DNA of 64,000 bases from a bacterium (GCA_030427705.1 JAUIBR010000022.1:1-64000), one strand, 5' to 3'. Positions 51,607-61,222 are shown, counted from the stretch's first letter. Notes: generated by a model from the sequence alone, not told the origin. Numbers and translations are program-made.

Positions 51607-54600
51607 ATGACGCACAAAGACACCAAGCTGGCCGAGGAATACCTACGCGCTTACAGGCAGATAACGCGTTTGAATGGTCTCGTGTATGTGGACGATGACG
51701 GTGTTTGGGTGCTCAGCCGTCCGACTTTTCCGTCGGATCTAGAGCAACAACTCCTCAAATTTCTGATGGAACCGCTGGACGTCTCGACCTACTTCACGCG
51801 CCGAGAGTTGGTCGAACTACTTGGATGTCGAGAGCTCATCGAGGTCGACAAAGCCGTCCTTGGGCAGACGCGATTCCAGGCACGTAAGATCGACAAGCGC
51901 GAACTCACGCGCCTGGTGAAGTCCGGCGTAAAACCGGCTAAGTCGCTCCGCGACACAGGTTGGAAGAAGAAGCTGAAGGCCAGTCTGGATATGGTCGATC
52001 GGCTGGAGTCGCTGTCACCTCGAACTCGAGGGTTCTTTCCATCCGTTGATGCCGAACAGTGGCCCACCCGGCCGGCGTTCATTCCAAATCTGGCGGCCGT
52101 TTTCGGACAAGCTGAGGCCGAACGGGTGCGAATTGCCCTTGAATCTACAATCGGTCCTGATCGGGACCGGTTGCCAGAGGTGCAAGAGATCTTCCGACGG
52201 TTCCTCGCCACCGCGAACCAAGCCGTAAAGAAGCAATCGACGTCGGCGAAAACTCAGCAGTTGTATGACGACCTACAGGCTTTGCCGGTGGCTTCGCGTG
52301 CTCGTGCGCGTCGACTGATTGCGCTGTTTCGACAGGAACTTGCCCAAGATGCTGACCTCCTCCCAATCGATTCTTCGGAGCGCGAGATTGAAGCCATGGT
52401 CGTCGAAGACATCGCGGCGGCAGCCAAACGGCTGACTCAGCTGGCCGAGGCAAATCTCCAAGCACTGGGCCCGGTAGCCGCATATGAACTGACCCCAAAC
52501 GACATCGCTGCGGTTGCCCAAGCCCAGATGTATGCGGGGGGCTACCAACTCAAGTTTCTCCCAAATCTGGACTCACACAAACTCACCCAAATGTGCCAGC
52601 TGGTCCGAAACTTCGAACCCAAGGACCTGCCCGCCGTGTGGCCGGCCGTGCTGAAGCATCGCAACCCTTGGTACTTGGGATTTGCGGCTGACATGGCCAA
52701 ATTTGATGGCGCTAGCATCGCTGAGGCCATCACGCATGACCTGCACCACCTGACCGAGAATCTGAAACCGACCCAATTCAAGCGCATGTTGAAGGTCGCG
52801 AGATTGCTGCGCGAACATCCGATCCCCGGCGTTTCGATCACGACACACGAGATTGTAGACAGCTTCAGGGCCAAACACGGATGGACAAACGCAGCGGCAC
52901 TGGTCTTGGTCTCGCCAACAAACGATGAAATCGAGCCAGGAATCAATGCACTCGCCAAACTCCCCGAAGGCCAGTGGTTGTTGCCGCAGGCCAAACGGTA
53001 CGTGGATCAGGAACCGTCGCACCGGCCCCCAGAAGTCGAGCTCGTTTCCCAGGCACTAAATCTCACGATCTCGGAAGTTCTGGAGTACTTGCACTACCGC
53101 GAATGGTCGGGACACGGCGTGACGTTCTCGGCTCCCATCCTGAAATGCCTGCGAATCGACGAAGAAGAGGCGCGTCAGATTGAAGCGGTGAAGGCGCAGC
53201 TGCGCGATGAGGATTCACCAGAACTTCACCGGCGCCTTGAGAATCTAAGCGACCCCGAGCGCAGAGATGCACGGCGCCAAAAGGCCATCGACCGAGCGCG
53301 AAAGGCCTTCGACCGGTCAAAGGACGCTCTGCCCAAAGACGCCGAGGCTGGATTTCGGTCGTGGGTCAGTCGCGTCGCACTTCAACGAATCTTGGGCACT
53401 CAATTGAGCGACGACCGCGCCCCAGACCATGCGGATCAAGTGGTGCTTCTGTTTGGCGCCGATGAGATCGACCTCAAACTTGCCAGAAAGTTCGCCGTCG
53501 ATGTCGTCCACCAACGTGACCTGACCGAGAGCAGCCCGAACGCGACCTGGTTGGACGCAATGCGCGAAAAGTTCGACGTGGATAACTGGCTGAATGGCTT
53601 TGAATTCAAATGCTCCGTCGAGGGCAGAGTCCTGACGTTTCGGACGGAGACGAATCCATTCCACGTGCTCAAAATGGGCACCTATTTCGACACATGCCTG
53701 ACGCTTACCGACGGCTTCAACGCCGCATCAACGCTGGCGAACGCGCTGGATGTGAACAAGGCTGTCATCTACGGCTACGACGAGAATGGCAAGGTGTTCG
53801 CTCGAAAACTCATTGCGGTAACCGACGATGCGACGCTGCTCGGGTACTACACGTATGCCCACGAACACGGCCAAGAGGTTGCGTTCAAATTGAATGCAGC
53901 ATTGCTCGATTGGGCCAAGGAACTGGGACTTAAACCCACGACGCAAGGTGCCCCGAAATCGCTTCACCAAGCATTCTGGTACGACGACGGCGCCGAGCCA
54001 TGGCGCACCCACACATTCGCACCCGATCTGGATATCGACCTGCGGGCCGAACTCAGCTTTATACGTGGTTTTTCGAATTCATTGTTCTGGAGGCGCGCGG
54101 ACGAGCTCGACCGATGGCCATGGAACCATTCCTCCAAGATCTGGCTCAAACTGAACAATCGGTCTGGCTACGATTTCTGGTTAAATGACCATGTCGTCCA
54201 GATTGCGGTTCAAGCCAAAGCCTTCGAAGCGTTCTTCGGCATTGAGGAACTCTCGGTTTTTCAACTCGCCCGCACCGCGCTGCAACACCTTCCGGCCCAC
54301 CGAGACTGGGCGATTGCGTTCTTGGAGGCGATCGCGCAAACCCGCACCCGAGAGCTCGAAGGGTATTGGCAGAAACTACCCAAGTTACCACCAACCCTAA
54401 GCCTGGCACCGTTTCACGTCATCGTTCCAGGTCTGGTCGCGTTGGTTGAACACGCCGATGCCGCAGGGATCGAGTGCATCATCGACCACCACGAAGATTG
54501 TCAGCTCAAGTTCTGCGCGCAAGCCGCATGGATTTTGGACCAGAGCGCCGAGCGAGGCGGCGTCGACGATTCCGTCATGCAGCTGTTTGAACACAAGCAT

Positions 54601-55239
54601 CCGTTGGTTCAGAAGATAGGCCTCGAGTTTGCGCATGTCCGCCCTATTCCTGAGGCTGGCAAGCACCTCCGCGCCGAGTACCGGCGACAACCCACTGTGG
54701 ATTTGGGGCGAGCACTGAAACTCCTGGAAGACGACGCAAGTCAGTGGACAGTTTCCGATGTGGAGTTTGACGCGCCGGCCAAACCCAAGCTTGGCGTTCA
54801 CATGGGATGGTTCGAGAACCCGGCTTGGGAGACATTCGAGGACGTCGATCGAAGCAATCACCCCTATCTTTGGTATCATTGTGCAAAGAAGCGTGGCTTC
54901 GAAAATGCACCCTGCCCATGGGAGTCCGAGCTAACTGCTCTTCCAATCATGGAGGCATTCACCGAACTCGCGCCCTTTCTCAGAGATGACTTGCTACTGG
55001 CGTGGCTGGATCGAGCCGCATCGATTCTGCGCCCAAGCGAGTACAGCCTGCTTCTAACCTTCGTGGGCGAGAAGTGTACACGAATTCATCACGGCGCTTT
55101 TCGCTCCGGGATTGTCGAAAGCATGAAGACGACCAATCGTTCGTATCGTCTTCAATTGATGTATCTGAAGCACGCAAAGCCACTGGATGTGGCGGATTCC
55201 AAGCGTTACGAGTGGCTGCTCAGTGAGCTAGAAGCATAA
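51607..55239 (+). CDS. Large cytoplasmic protein of unknown family
   Basis: 1210 residues starting at the ATG at 51607 (the open frame extends upstream but overlaps the divergent lipoprotein). No signal peptide or membrane helix. The first 600 residues are helical, with Leu-rich and charged segments. A central region of about 660-770 is the best ordered: FKCSVEGRVLTFRTETNPFH, KMGTYFDTCLTL, VNKAVIYGYDENGKVFARKL, IAVTDDATLLGYYTYAHEHG. This last block recalls PcfJ-like proteins only faintly. C-terminal 300 residues helical. I do not recognise the family. Confidence 0.75.
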   Translation: MTHKDTKLAEEYLRAYRQITRLNGLVYVDDDGVWVLSRPTFPSDLEQQLLKFLMEPLDVSTYFTRRELVELLGCRELIEVDKAVLGQTRFQARKIDKRELTRLVKSGVKPAKSLRDTGWKKKLKASLDMVDRLESLSPRTRGFFPSVDAEQWPTRPAFIPNLAAVFGQAEAERVRIALESTIGPDRDRLPEVQEIFRRFLATANQAVKKQSTSAKTQQLYDDLQALPVASRARARRLIALFRQELAQDADLLPIDSSEREIEAMVVEDIAAAAKRLTQLAEANLQALGPVAAYELTPNDIAAVAQAQMYAGGYQLKFLPNLDSHKLTQMCQLVRNFEPKDLPAVWPAVLKHRNPWYLGFAADMAKFDGASIAEAITHDLHHLTENLKPTQFKRMLKVARLLREHPIPGVSITTHEIVDSFRAKHGWTNAAALVLVSPTNDEIEPGINALAKLPEGQWLLPQAKRYVDQEPSHRPPEVELVSQALNLTISEVLEYLHYREWSGHGVTFSAPILKCLRIDEEEARQIEAVKAQLRDEDSPELHRRLENLSDPERRDARRQKAIDRARKAFDRSKDALPKDAEAGFRSWVSRVALQRILGTQLSDDRAPDHADQVVLLFGADEIDLKLARKFAVDVVHQRDLTESSPNATWLDAMREKFDVDNWLNGFEFKCSVEGRVLTFRTETNPFHVLKMGTYFDTCLTLTDGFNAASTLANALDVNKAVIYGYDENGKVFARKLIAVTDDATLLGYYTYAHEHGQEVAFKLNAALLDWAKELGLKPTTQGAPKSLHQAFWYDDGAEPWRTHTFAPDLDIDLRAELSFIRGFSNSLFWRRADELDRWPWNHSSKIWLKLNNRSGYDFWLNDHVVQIAVQAKAFEAFFGIEELSVFQLARTALQHLPAHRDWAIAFLEAIAQTRTRELEGYWQKLPKLPPTLSLAPFHVIVPGLVALVEHADAAGIECIIDHHEDCQLKFCAQAAWILDQSAERGGVDDSVMQLFEHKHPLVQKIGLEFAHVRPIPEAGKHLRAEYRRQPTVDLGRALKLLEDDASQWTVSDVEFDAPAKPKLGVHMGWFENPAWETFEDVDRSNHPYLWYHCAKKRGFENAPCPWESELTALPIMEAFTELAPFLRDDLLLAWLDRAASILRPSEYSLLLTFVGEKCTRIHHGAFRSGIVESMKTTNRSYRLQLMYLKHAKPLDVADSKRYEWLLSELEA

Positions 55240-55385
55240 CTCAACACAAAAGATTTACGGCCTTATACGTCATAGTTCTCAATTTGTTTGATATGAAGGC
55301 GCAAACCGGCAGACCGGGACGTGATGCTCAACTTTCGCTTGAAATCACGGACCGTTCGCGCCATGTGTGTTGTTTGATGTGCTGT

Positions 55386-55401
55386 TACACAATTTTGTGT
55401 A
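55386..55401. promoter_or_regulatory. Inverted repeat before the PfkB gene
   Basis: TACACAA and TTGTGTA arms separated by TT, 25 bp upstream of the PfkB start codon. It could be an operator or a leader hairpin. It has no T-tract. Confidence 0.45.
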
Positions 55402-55426
55402 GAGGCTAACGAAACGGGAGACCGAA

Positions 55427-56263
55427 ATGAAGATCTTGGTGGTTGGACATCTCACGCGCGACCGATTTGGCGATAACTTTGCTCTTGGCGGCTCCGTTCT
55501 GTACTGCGCGAACGTTTACAAAGAACTAGGTGCAGACGTCACGGTCGTGACCACCGCAGGTCCAGAAATCGATGCGATCATCCCTGGAGTCCGAGTGATT
55601 TCCGCGCCGTCGCCGACCACGACCGTTTTCGAAAATGAGTACGACGTGCAAGGCAACCGCACCCAATGGGTGGAAGCACGGGCGAACGATATCGTACCGC
55701 CGGACGACCTCCAGGAGTCTTTCGATGTTGTACACCTCGCGCCAGTCTTGGGCGAAGTAGACGCCTCGTTGTGGGCGCATCGTTATGCGCCAGCAATGGT
55801 CGTTTTGGGAGTTCAAGGTTGGACCCGTGAACTCGTCGAAGAAGATGGACGGCAGAAGGTCGTCGCGAAGAACTGGGATTTGCCAGCGGATGCACGTGTA
55901 GACGTCGCCTGTCTCAGTGACGAGGATATCGCCAACGCTCCCGATCTTCTTGCACGCTTGCGCCAACGAGCACGTCAAGTCTGCTTCACGCATGGCATTA
56001 AGGGTGCCGAGCTGTTTGAGGGAACTCGCGAATACCATATCCCGGCATTCCCAACCCCAAATACGGTCGATCCTACCGGCGCCGGAGACGTATTCGCAGC
56101 GGCGTTTGTCCACGAACTCGCCCGCGGAACGGCGACGACAAGCGCGGGACGGATTGCAGCTGCATGTGGCTCGATCGTTGTCGAAGGACAAGGCCCTTCA
56201 GCGCTAGGCCGACTGGGCGAAGCGCGAGATCGCGCACGAGACATCATCGTCAAGAACCTGTAG
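55427..56263 (+). CDS. PfkB-family sugar or nucleoside kinase
   Basis: A 278-residue cytoplasmic kinase. The N-terminus MKILVVGHLTRDRFGDNFAL with GGSVLYCANVYKELGADVTV is the first PfkB signature. The second, DPTGAGDVFAAAFVHELARG (catalytic Asp at about 221), completes the ATP-binding and catalytic site. PfkB enzymes phosphorylate sugars, nucleosides or similar alcohols. First gene of a three-gene operon with an HD hydrolase 3 bp later and an SDR-like gene after it, which would suit a nucleoside or sugar-phosphate salvage role (inference). Confidence 0.9.
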   Translation: MKILVVGHLTRDRFGDNFALGGSVLYCANVYKELGADVTVVTTAGPEIDAIIPGVRVISAPSPTTTVFENEYDVQGNRTQWVEARANDIVPPDDLQESFDVVHLAPVLGEVDASLWAHRYAPAMVVLGVQGWTRELVEEDGRQKVVAKNWDLPADARVDVACLSDEDIANAPDLLARLRQRARQVCFTHGIKGAELFEGTREYHIPAFPTPNTVDPTGAGDVFAAAFVHELARGTATTSAGRIAAACGSIVVEGQGPSALGRLGEARDRARDIIVKNL

Positions 56264-56266
56264 TCG

Positions 56267-56833
56267 ATGGACGCTCGAGACCTACTCAAATTTGCAAAAC
56301 GGGCCGACCGACTGGACTCACTTCCCCGCACGGGTTGGTTGTTTGGCGGTGTCGTGCAACCCGAATCTGTCGCGGCACATGTCTATCAGACCACGTTGAT
56401 CGCGCTGGCTATCGCGGATGAAGTTGGGGCTGATGCTGAGCAGGTGATGCGAGTCGCGCTGTTGCACGATATCGGTGAGGCGCTCATCACCGATCTGCCA
56501 CGTCCAACCAAGGATTTCGTGGGGCGAAGCGAAATGAAGGCGGCCGAGCAAAAGGCTGCTGCTCATGTGCTGCACGGGCTACCCGAGCAATGGCTCGACT
56601 GTGTGCAGGCCTACGATGCCTCCGACTCCCTCGAATCAAGGATCGTCAAGGCTGCTGACCGCATTCAGATGATGATCAAAGCCTGCATTTACGAGGCACA
56701 GGGTCGAGGCGACGTCGCTCGCTTCTTCGACATTCCCGACGAGAGTTATGGGATTCCATTTGCCGCTGAATTGCTCGCCGAGCTACGTGCGATGCGGGAT
56801 GCAGGCGAATGGACCATGGCCGACCTCGACTAG
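56267..56833 (+). CDS. HD-domain hydrolase (YfbR-like)
   Basis: A 188-residue protein with the HD metal site: H38 in ESVAAHVYQTTL, H67-D68 in ALLHDIGEALITDL and a later Asp in IVKAADRIQMM. The spacing and the text resemble YfbR/YGK1-type 5'-deoxynucleotidases and related HD phosphatases. It lies 3 bp after the PfkB gene and directly abuts the SDR-like gene. A kinase and a nucleotidase in one operon hint at nucleoside pool control. Confidence 0.88.
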   Translation: MDARDLLKFAKRADRLDSLPRTGWLFGGVVQPESVAAHVYQTTLIALAIADEVGADAEQVMRVALLHDIGEALITDLPRPTKDFVGRSEMKAAEQKAAAHVLHGLPEQWLDCVQAYDASDSLESRIVKAADRIQMMIKACIYEAQGRGDVARFFDIPDESYGIPFAAELLAELRAMRDAGEWTMADLD

Positions 56834-57634
56834 ATGAAAGTAGCGATTTTTGGCGACTCAGTGATCGCGCAGGCCTGCTCGAAAGAGCTTTCGGACCGTC
56901 GTGTCCCATTTGTTCACGCCGAAGATGTCTCGAAGATACAAGGGAGCAACGCGTGCATCATCGCACCGAATCAGGCGTACGGTGATATGTCGATAACCGC
57001 ACACGTTCGTTGGCTTCGATCGATCTTGGACCGGTGTGTGGTCGAAGCGGTTCAGAGAGTGGTGTTCGTCTCCTCGATTACAACAATGGGAAACCGAAGC
57101 CCGCTGAGCGCGGACCAATATCTCGCGCTTAACGACGAACATGATCCTTACTTTTGTGTTCCATTCGCGATGGAGCAAGAAGTCTATCGGTATATGAACG
57201 CCGGGCTCCAGATCGTACCCGTGCTGGCGTCGCTTGCAATTCTCAAGGGGGAAGACGACCTCGGCCTGTTGGGGTTTATTCAACGGTCTAAGGTGCTTCC
57301 AGCAAACGCCGGCGTCGACCTTGTGGATGCCCGAGACGTGGCGCGAGGCATCGTTCAGGCCGAGCGAACTGGGCGAGCAGGACGACGCTACCCACTCACG
57401 GGCAGGTTTGTGATGCTTCCAGACCTCGCTGATGCGCTGAAGGCGAAGCCAAAATTCATCGGCGGGTCTGGCACCGGCCGCAAAGTCTTGATTAGAATGA
57501 TGCCCCGAATCGCTACCTCACAATTGCAGCCTGCGGTCCCGTTTCTGCATGGACTAAAGGTCGATGACGACCGTGCGCGGGGCGAATTGGGGTACCGCGC
57601 ACGTGACCCGTTACGTGTCGTCCAGCCGGATTGA
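56834..57634 (+). CDS. SDR-like (NAD-dependent epimerase-type) protein with an atypical Rossmann motif
   Basis: A 266-residue protein directly after the HD gene, with no spacer. It begins MKVAIFGDSVIAQACSKELS, where the usual GxxGxxG of extended SDRs is reduced to G-D-S-V-I-A. RVVFVSSITTMGNRSPLSAD matches the SDR Ser region, but the Tyr-x-x-x-Lys pair is not evident (VPFAMEQEVYRYMN). It is therefore probably not an ordinary dehydrogenase; it may bind a nucleotide ligand without catalysis. A partial loss of function cannot be excluded. Confidence 0.72.
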   Translation: MKVAIFGDSVIAQACSKELSDRRVPFVHAEDVSKIQGSNACIIAPNQAYGDMSITAHVRWLRSILDRCVVEAVQRVVFVSSITTMGNRSPLSADQYLALNDEHDPYFCVPFAMEQEVYRYMNAGLQIVPVLASLAILKGEDDLGLLGFIQRSKVLPANAGVDLVDARDVARGIVQAERTGRAGRRYPLTGRFVMLPDLADALKAKPKFIGGSGTGRKVLIRMMPRIATSQLQPAVPFLHGLKVDDDRARGELGYRARDPLRVVQPD

Positions 57635-57738
57635 TTCGCGAAAATTTTGTGAAATGTCAGATCCCGTCAGTGGCGAGATGGGATAGTGTCTGTTAGATTT
57701 GCAACACTTGAAGATAAAAACGCACGCGGAGAATCGTC

Positions 57739-58581
57739 GTGGCAAAGAAAAAGTTGTTGGTTGCAGCAGTCGTCGTCGGCTTGTTTGCAGCTGCCCTACT
57801 CTACCTCTACGCAAGCCAAATTGAGGAAGAGAAGAACAAGTTGTTGGCCGACCAGGTCGAAGTTGTGAAAGCAGCTCGAAACATTCCTTCGGGAACTCCG
57901 CTCACAAAGGACCGGATCACGACGGAACAGGTTCCTCAACGCTACCTTCCTCCAAACCCATTGCTTGAGCAGGATCTCAATATCTATTTGGGACAGCCTC
58001 TTGCTGTGAACGTTGAGCAAGGCGCGATGATCCTGACTTCGGACTTCAGTGTTCAAGAGATTTCGCGAACACTTTCCAGCAAAGTTCCCGTCGATGAACG
58101 CGCGATGACGGTCGCGGTTGACCCTGTTTCGGGTCTCGCAGGCTTGCTTAAGCCTGGTGACCGTGTCGACGTCTTAGGTACATTCCCAATGGGCAGCAAA
58201 GATCAAATGATCGCCGATGTCTCCGGTAAGGACGCAGTTGGCTACGTGACGATGCCACTGCTTCAAAACGTGACCCTACTTGCGGTCGGCAGCCAGATTT
58301 CGGACGTGATGGCCGACCAACGTAACGCCGGTCAATACAACACGGTCACGGTTTCGGTGACGGTCGACGAGGCGGAACTGCTGACCATTGCGCAAACACG
58401 TGGAACGCTCATGTTGCTCCTGCGTAACCGCGAAGACGTCAACGTTACAACCGTCACGCAGAAGACGCTTAAGGGCGTGTTGAAAGAACTGAACGTGATT
58501 GCAGAAGAACGCGAGAAGCGCGTGAAACGACAACGCGCCAAAGAACCTACCATTCAAATTCAGCGTGGCGACCAACGCTAA
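57739..58581 (+). CDS. cpaB: Flp/Tad pilus assembly protein CpaB (copy 1)
   Basis: The start is the GTG at 57739 (GGAGA 6 bases upstream). 280 residues: one N-terminal membrane helix, a SAF-like domain (NIPSGTPLTKDRITTEQVPQ), and the RcpC/CpaB domain with MTVAVDPVSGLAGLLKPGDR, VDVLGTF. CpaB is an inner-membrane/periplasmic component of the Tad secretion system linking to the secretin. It is closely similar to copy 2 (58744) throughout. It has its own strong terminator, so may be expressed apart from the rest of the locus. Confidence 0.93.
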   Translation: MAKKKLLVAAVVVGLFAAALLYLYASQIEEEKNKLLADQVEVVKAARNIPSGTPLTKDRITTEQVPQRYLPPNPLLEQDLNIYLGQPLAVNVEQGAMILTSDFSVQEISRTLSSKVPVDERAMTVAVDPVSGLAGLLKPGDRVDVLGTFPMGSKDQMIADVSGKDAVGYVTMPLLQNVTLLAVGSQISDVMADQRNAGQYNTVTVSVTVDEAELLTIAQTRGTLMLLLRNREDVNVTTVTQKTLKGVLKELNVIAEEREKRVKRQRAKEPTIQIQRGDQR

Positions 58582-58605
58582 AACTGACTTTGAATCGAAT
58601 TTTCA

Positions 58606-58629
58606 GCGCCCCACGGGGCGCTTTTTTTT
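58606..58629 (+). terminator. Rho-independent terminator after CpaB copy 1
   Basis: GCGCCCC (58606-58612) and GGGGCGC (58615-58621) arms with an AC loop, followed by eight T (58622-58629). A textbook intrinsic terminator. Confidence 0.92.
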
Positions 58630-58743
58630 GAGTTCTGAACGGTAGTGCCGTGATTTCACATTCGTTTCACGTGACATTCACATGCGATCTGATATTCTTC
58701 TCAAAGTTCAAATCAGCAAAATAGCGAGATTACGGAGAGCTTC

Positions 58744-59595
58744 ATGGCTAAGAAAAAGCTCCTGATTGCCGCGGTTATCGTGGGCCTGTTCGCAGCAGCC
58801 CTGCTTTATCTGTACGCAAGTCAAATTGAACAGGAGAAACAGGAACTCATTCGCGACCAGGTTGAGGTTGTGAAGGCTGCCCGCAACATTCCTGCAGGCA
58901 CACCACTGTCAAAAGATCGCATCACGACCGAGCAGGTTCCTGAGCGATTCTTGCCTCCAAACCCGCTGCTTGAGCAAGATTTGAACATCTACCTCGGCAC
59001 GCCACTGGCGGTGAATGTGGAAGAAGGCGCCATGATCCTGACGTCGGACTTCAGTGTTCAAGAGGTTTCACGCACGCTGTCCAGCAAGATTCCGCCAGAA
59101 GAACGCGCGATGTCTGTGTCGGTTGACCAGATTAGTGGTGTCTCCGGGTTGCTTCGACCTGGTGACCGCGTTGACGTCTTGGGTACGTTCCCGATCGGAA
59201 CCAAAGATCAGGTTGTCGCTGACGCAAGCGGTAAGGCTGGCGTTGGTTACGTAACGATGACGTTGCTCCAAAACGTGACGTTGCTCGCGACGGGTCAGCA
59301 GATTTCGGACGTTCCAACCGGCGAGGGCCAAGCACAACAAGGTGGCAGCTACAATACCGTGACCGTTTCCGTCACGGTGGATGAGGCTGAGCTGATGACG
59401 ATTGCGCAAACGCGCGGAAAAATCATGCTTCTGCTTCGTAACCGTGAAGACGTTGAGGTCTCCACGGTCACCAAACGTACGCTTCGCGAAGTTATGGAAG
59501 AGCTGGAAATCATCCAGAAAAAACGTAACGAGCGTCGCAAGAAGCCAAAGAAGAAAGAAAAGCCAACGTTGGAAGTCATCGCAGGCGACAGATAG
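58744..59595 (+). CDS. cpaB: Flp/Tad pilus assembly protein CpaB (copy 2)
   Basis: 283 residues, start ATG at 58744 (GGAGA 5 bases upstream). It has the same architecture as copy 1: MAKKKLLIAAVIVGLFAAAL membrane helix, NIPAGTPLSKDRITTEQVPE SAF block and GLLRPGDRVDVLGTFP. The two differ mainly in the loop near residue 200 and in the basic C-terminal tail (RRKKPKKKEKP here). A recent tandem duplication of the gene is the simplest origin. It too is followed by its own terminator. Confidence 0.93.
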   Translation: MAKKKLLIAAVIVGLFAAALLYLYASQIEQEKQELIRDQVEVVKAARNIPAGTPLSKDRITTEQVPERFLPPNPLLEQDLNIYLGTPLAVNVEEGAMILTSDFSVQEVSRTLSSKIPPEERAMSVSVDQISGVSGLLRPGDRVDVLGTFPIGTKDQVVADASGKAGVGYVTMTLLQNVTLLATGQQISDVPTGEGQAQQGGSYNTVTVSVTVDEAELMTIAQTRGKIMLLLRNREDVEVSTVTKRTLREVMEELEIIQKKRNERRKKPKKKEKPTLEVIAGDR

Positions 59596-59616
59596 TCCCC
59601 TCGATGAGCCAATCAG

Positions 59617-59640
59617 AAGGCGCCATTTGGCGCCTTTTTT
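59617..59640 (+). terminator. Rho-independent terminator after CpaB copy 2
   Basis: AAGGCGCC (59617-59624) and GGCGCCTT (59629-59636) arms round an ATTT loop, ending in a run of six T (59635-59640). Confidence 0.92.
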
Positions 59641-59785
59641 CGTTCTTGTTTCTGGCGCAAAGTCGGCAGTTTTGGCCTTGCACGTTCACCGTTTCCCATA
59701 GATACTCACCCCACGACACTCAAATCGGATTGTTTGATTCGTTCACAAAGATGTGGACGTGTACCTTACCTGTTCAGGGAGAGTC

Positions 59786-61219
59786 ATGAGCACCTGGAAT
59801 CGATTTGCTGCCCTCTTGGCGGCTGTTGCGAGCCTTCTTCTAGTATCGTTCGTAGCGGCACCAGCTAGCGCACAGGCTCCAGACAAGGAATTCACGATCT
59901 CGGTCGGCGAGACGTTGACGTTCAACGCACGCGGAGTCAGCCGAGTCACGATTGGTCTTTCAGCTATTGCGGACGCAAAACCCACGAGCGACAGTCGTCA
60001 GATTGTCTTGACGGGTAAGGCTCCGGGCGTGACCACGGTTAATATCTTCTCAGACCGTGGGCAGAAGACCTTGCTCATCCGTGTTGTCACGGTTAACCCT
60101 GAATCGCTCGCCGCTGAGGTCCGAGAGACCCTTGGTGAACGCTCCGGTGTCGATGTTCGCGTCGTGAAAGGACGCGTCTTGCTTGAAGGTGAGGTGGCAT
60201 CTGAAATCTTCAAACGCAAGATCGAGAAGCTCGCCACCCTTTACCCACAGCAGGTTCTGAACTTCACGACCTTCCGTGAAGCCTTCGTTGAAGGCGCACG
60301 AATGGTCGCGATGGACATCTACTTCATCCAACTTGCGACCACGAATCGCGACAATCTTGGTTTGAACTGGGGTCAGTTCCTCGGCGCGAACTACACGTTC
60401 GGCGCTGGAGACGTTCCGCTTTACTACCGCGAAGAGGAACAAGGCATCGGCAACGGCATAATGCCTGGCGAGACCAATCCCGATCGTCTGCCATTCACCA
60501 CGCCAATCACGGGCGGTGAAGGCACGTCGTATTGGTCGTTGGTCGGTAACCTGAACCTGGCACTCGACCTGCTCGTTGAGGCCGGTCTCATCAAAGAAAT
60601 CAAGAAGGGAACCATCGTTACGGAAACAGGTACCCTCGCCGAGTATCACCAAGGCGGAACGCTCTTGATCGGTATCTCCAGCCTGAGCGCTGCCGAGGTC
60701 GTCGAGAAAGAGTACGGCCTCAAAGTTAAGCTCAAGCCAGTACTCGACTTCGAAAACCGCGTTAAGATTGCGATCAACGCCGAAATCAGTGAACTGGACT
60801 ACACCAACGGTGTGGGCGACCTGCCTGCGTTGCGCAACACGAACATCATCAGTGTCGTGAACATGCAAGAGGGCCAATCGGTCCTCGTCAGCGCACAGCA
60901 GAACGTCTTGAACACCAGCAACGAGTCGGGCTGGTGGTTGCTCAGCAAAATCCCTATCCTTGGGTGGTTGTTTAAGTCACGTTCCTACTTAGGAACGGGT
61001 ATCGATAACGCGTTGTTCATCACTCCCAAGGTCTATGAGCCTGGTGGAAAGACCCACCGCACGCTCATTCAAGGCGCATTCGAGAAACTCCTCGATTCAG
61101 GAGCCGATGCGGATGACCTGCCAGAGCTGACCAACGCGAGTGCACCTGCGGTCACTACCACTCCCGCGCCTGCTGCAAAGGCCGAGGAAAAGAAGAGTGA
61201 CGACGACTCGCTGGAATAA
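59786..61219 (+). CDS. cpaC: Type II/III secretin, CpaC/RcpA-like (Tad outer-membrane channel)
   Basis: The start is the ATG at 59786 (AGGGAG 4 bases upstream). The 477-residue product has a Sec signal peptide ending in ASAQA, an N-terminal pilus-secretin domain (FTISVGETLTFNARGVSRVT, AIADAKPTS), a BON-like segment (SGVDVRVVKGRVLLEGEV), and the secretin core with VEAGLIKEIKKGTIVTETG and VLVSAQQNVLNTSNESGWWL, LGWLFKSRSYL. The C-terminus is Ala/Pro-rich. It forms the outer-membrane pore through which the Flp pilus or cargo passes. Confidence 0.93.
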   Translation: MSTWNRFAALLAAVASLLLVSFVAAPASAQAPDKEFTISVGETLTFNARGVSRVTIGLSAIADAKPTSDSRQIVLTGKAPGVTTVNIFSDRGQKTLLIRVVTVNPESLAAEVRETLGERSGVDVRVVKGRVLLEGEVASEIFKRKIEKLATLYPQQVLNFTTFREAFVEGARMVAMDIYFIQLATTNRDNLGLNWGQFLGANYTFGAGDVPLYYREEEQGIGNGIMPGETNPDRLPFTTPITGGEGTSYWSLVGNLNLALDLLVEAGLIKEIKKGTIVTETGTLAEYHQGGTLLIGISSLSAAEVVEKEYGLKVKLKPVLDFENRVKIAINAEISELDYTNGVGDLPALRNTNIISVVNMQEGQSVLVSAQQNVLNTSNESGWWLLSKIPILGWLFKSRSYLGTGIDNALFITPKVYEPGGKTHRTLIQGAFEKLLDSGADADDLPELTNASAPAVTTTPAPAAKAEEKKSDDDSLE

Positions 61220-61222
61220 GGC

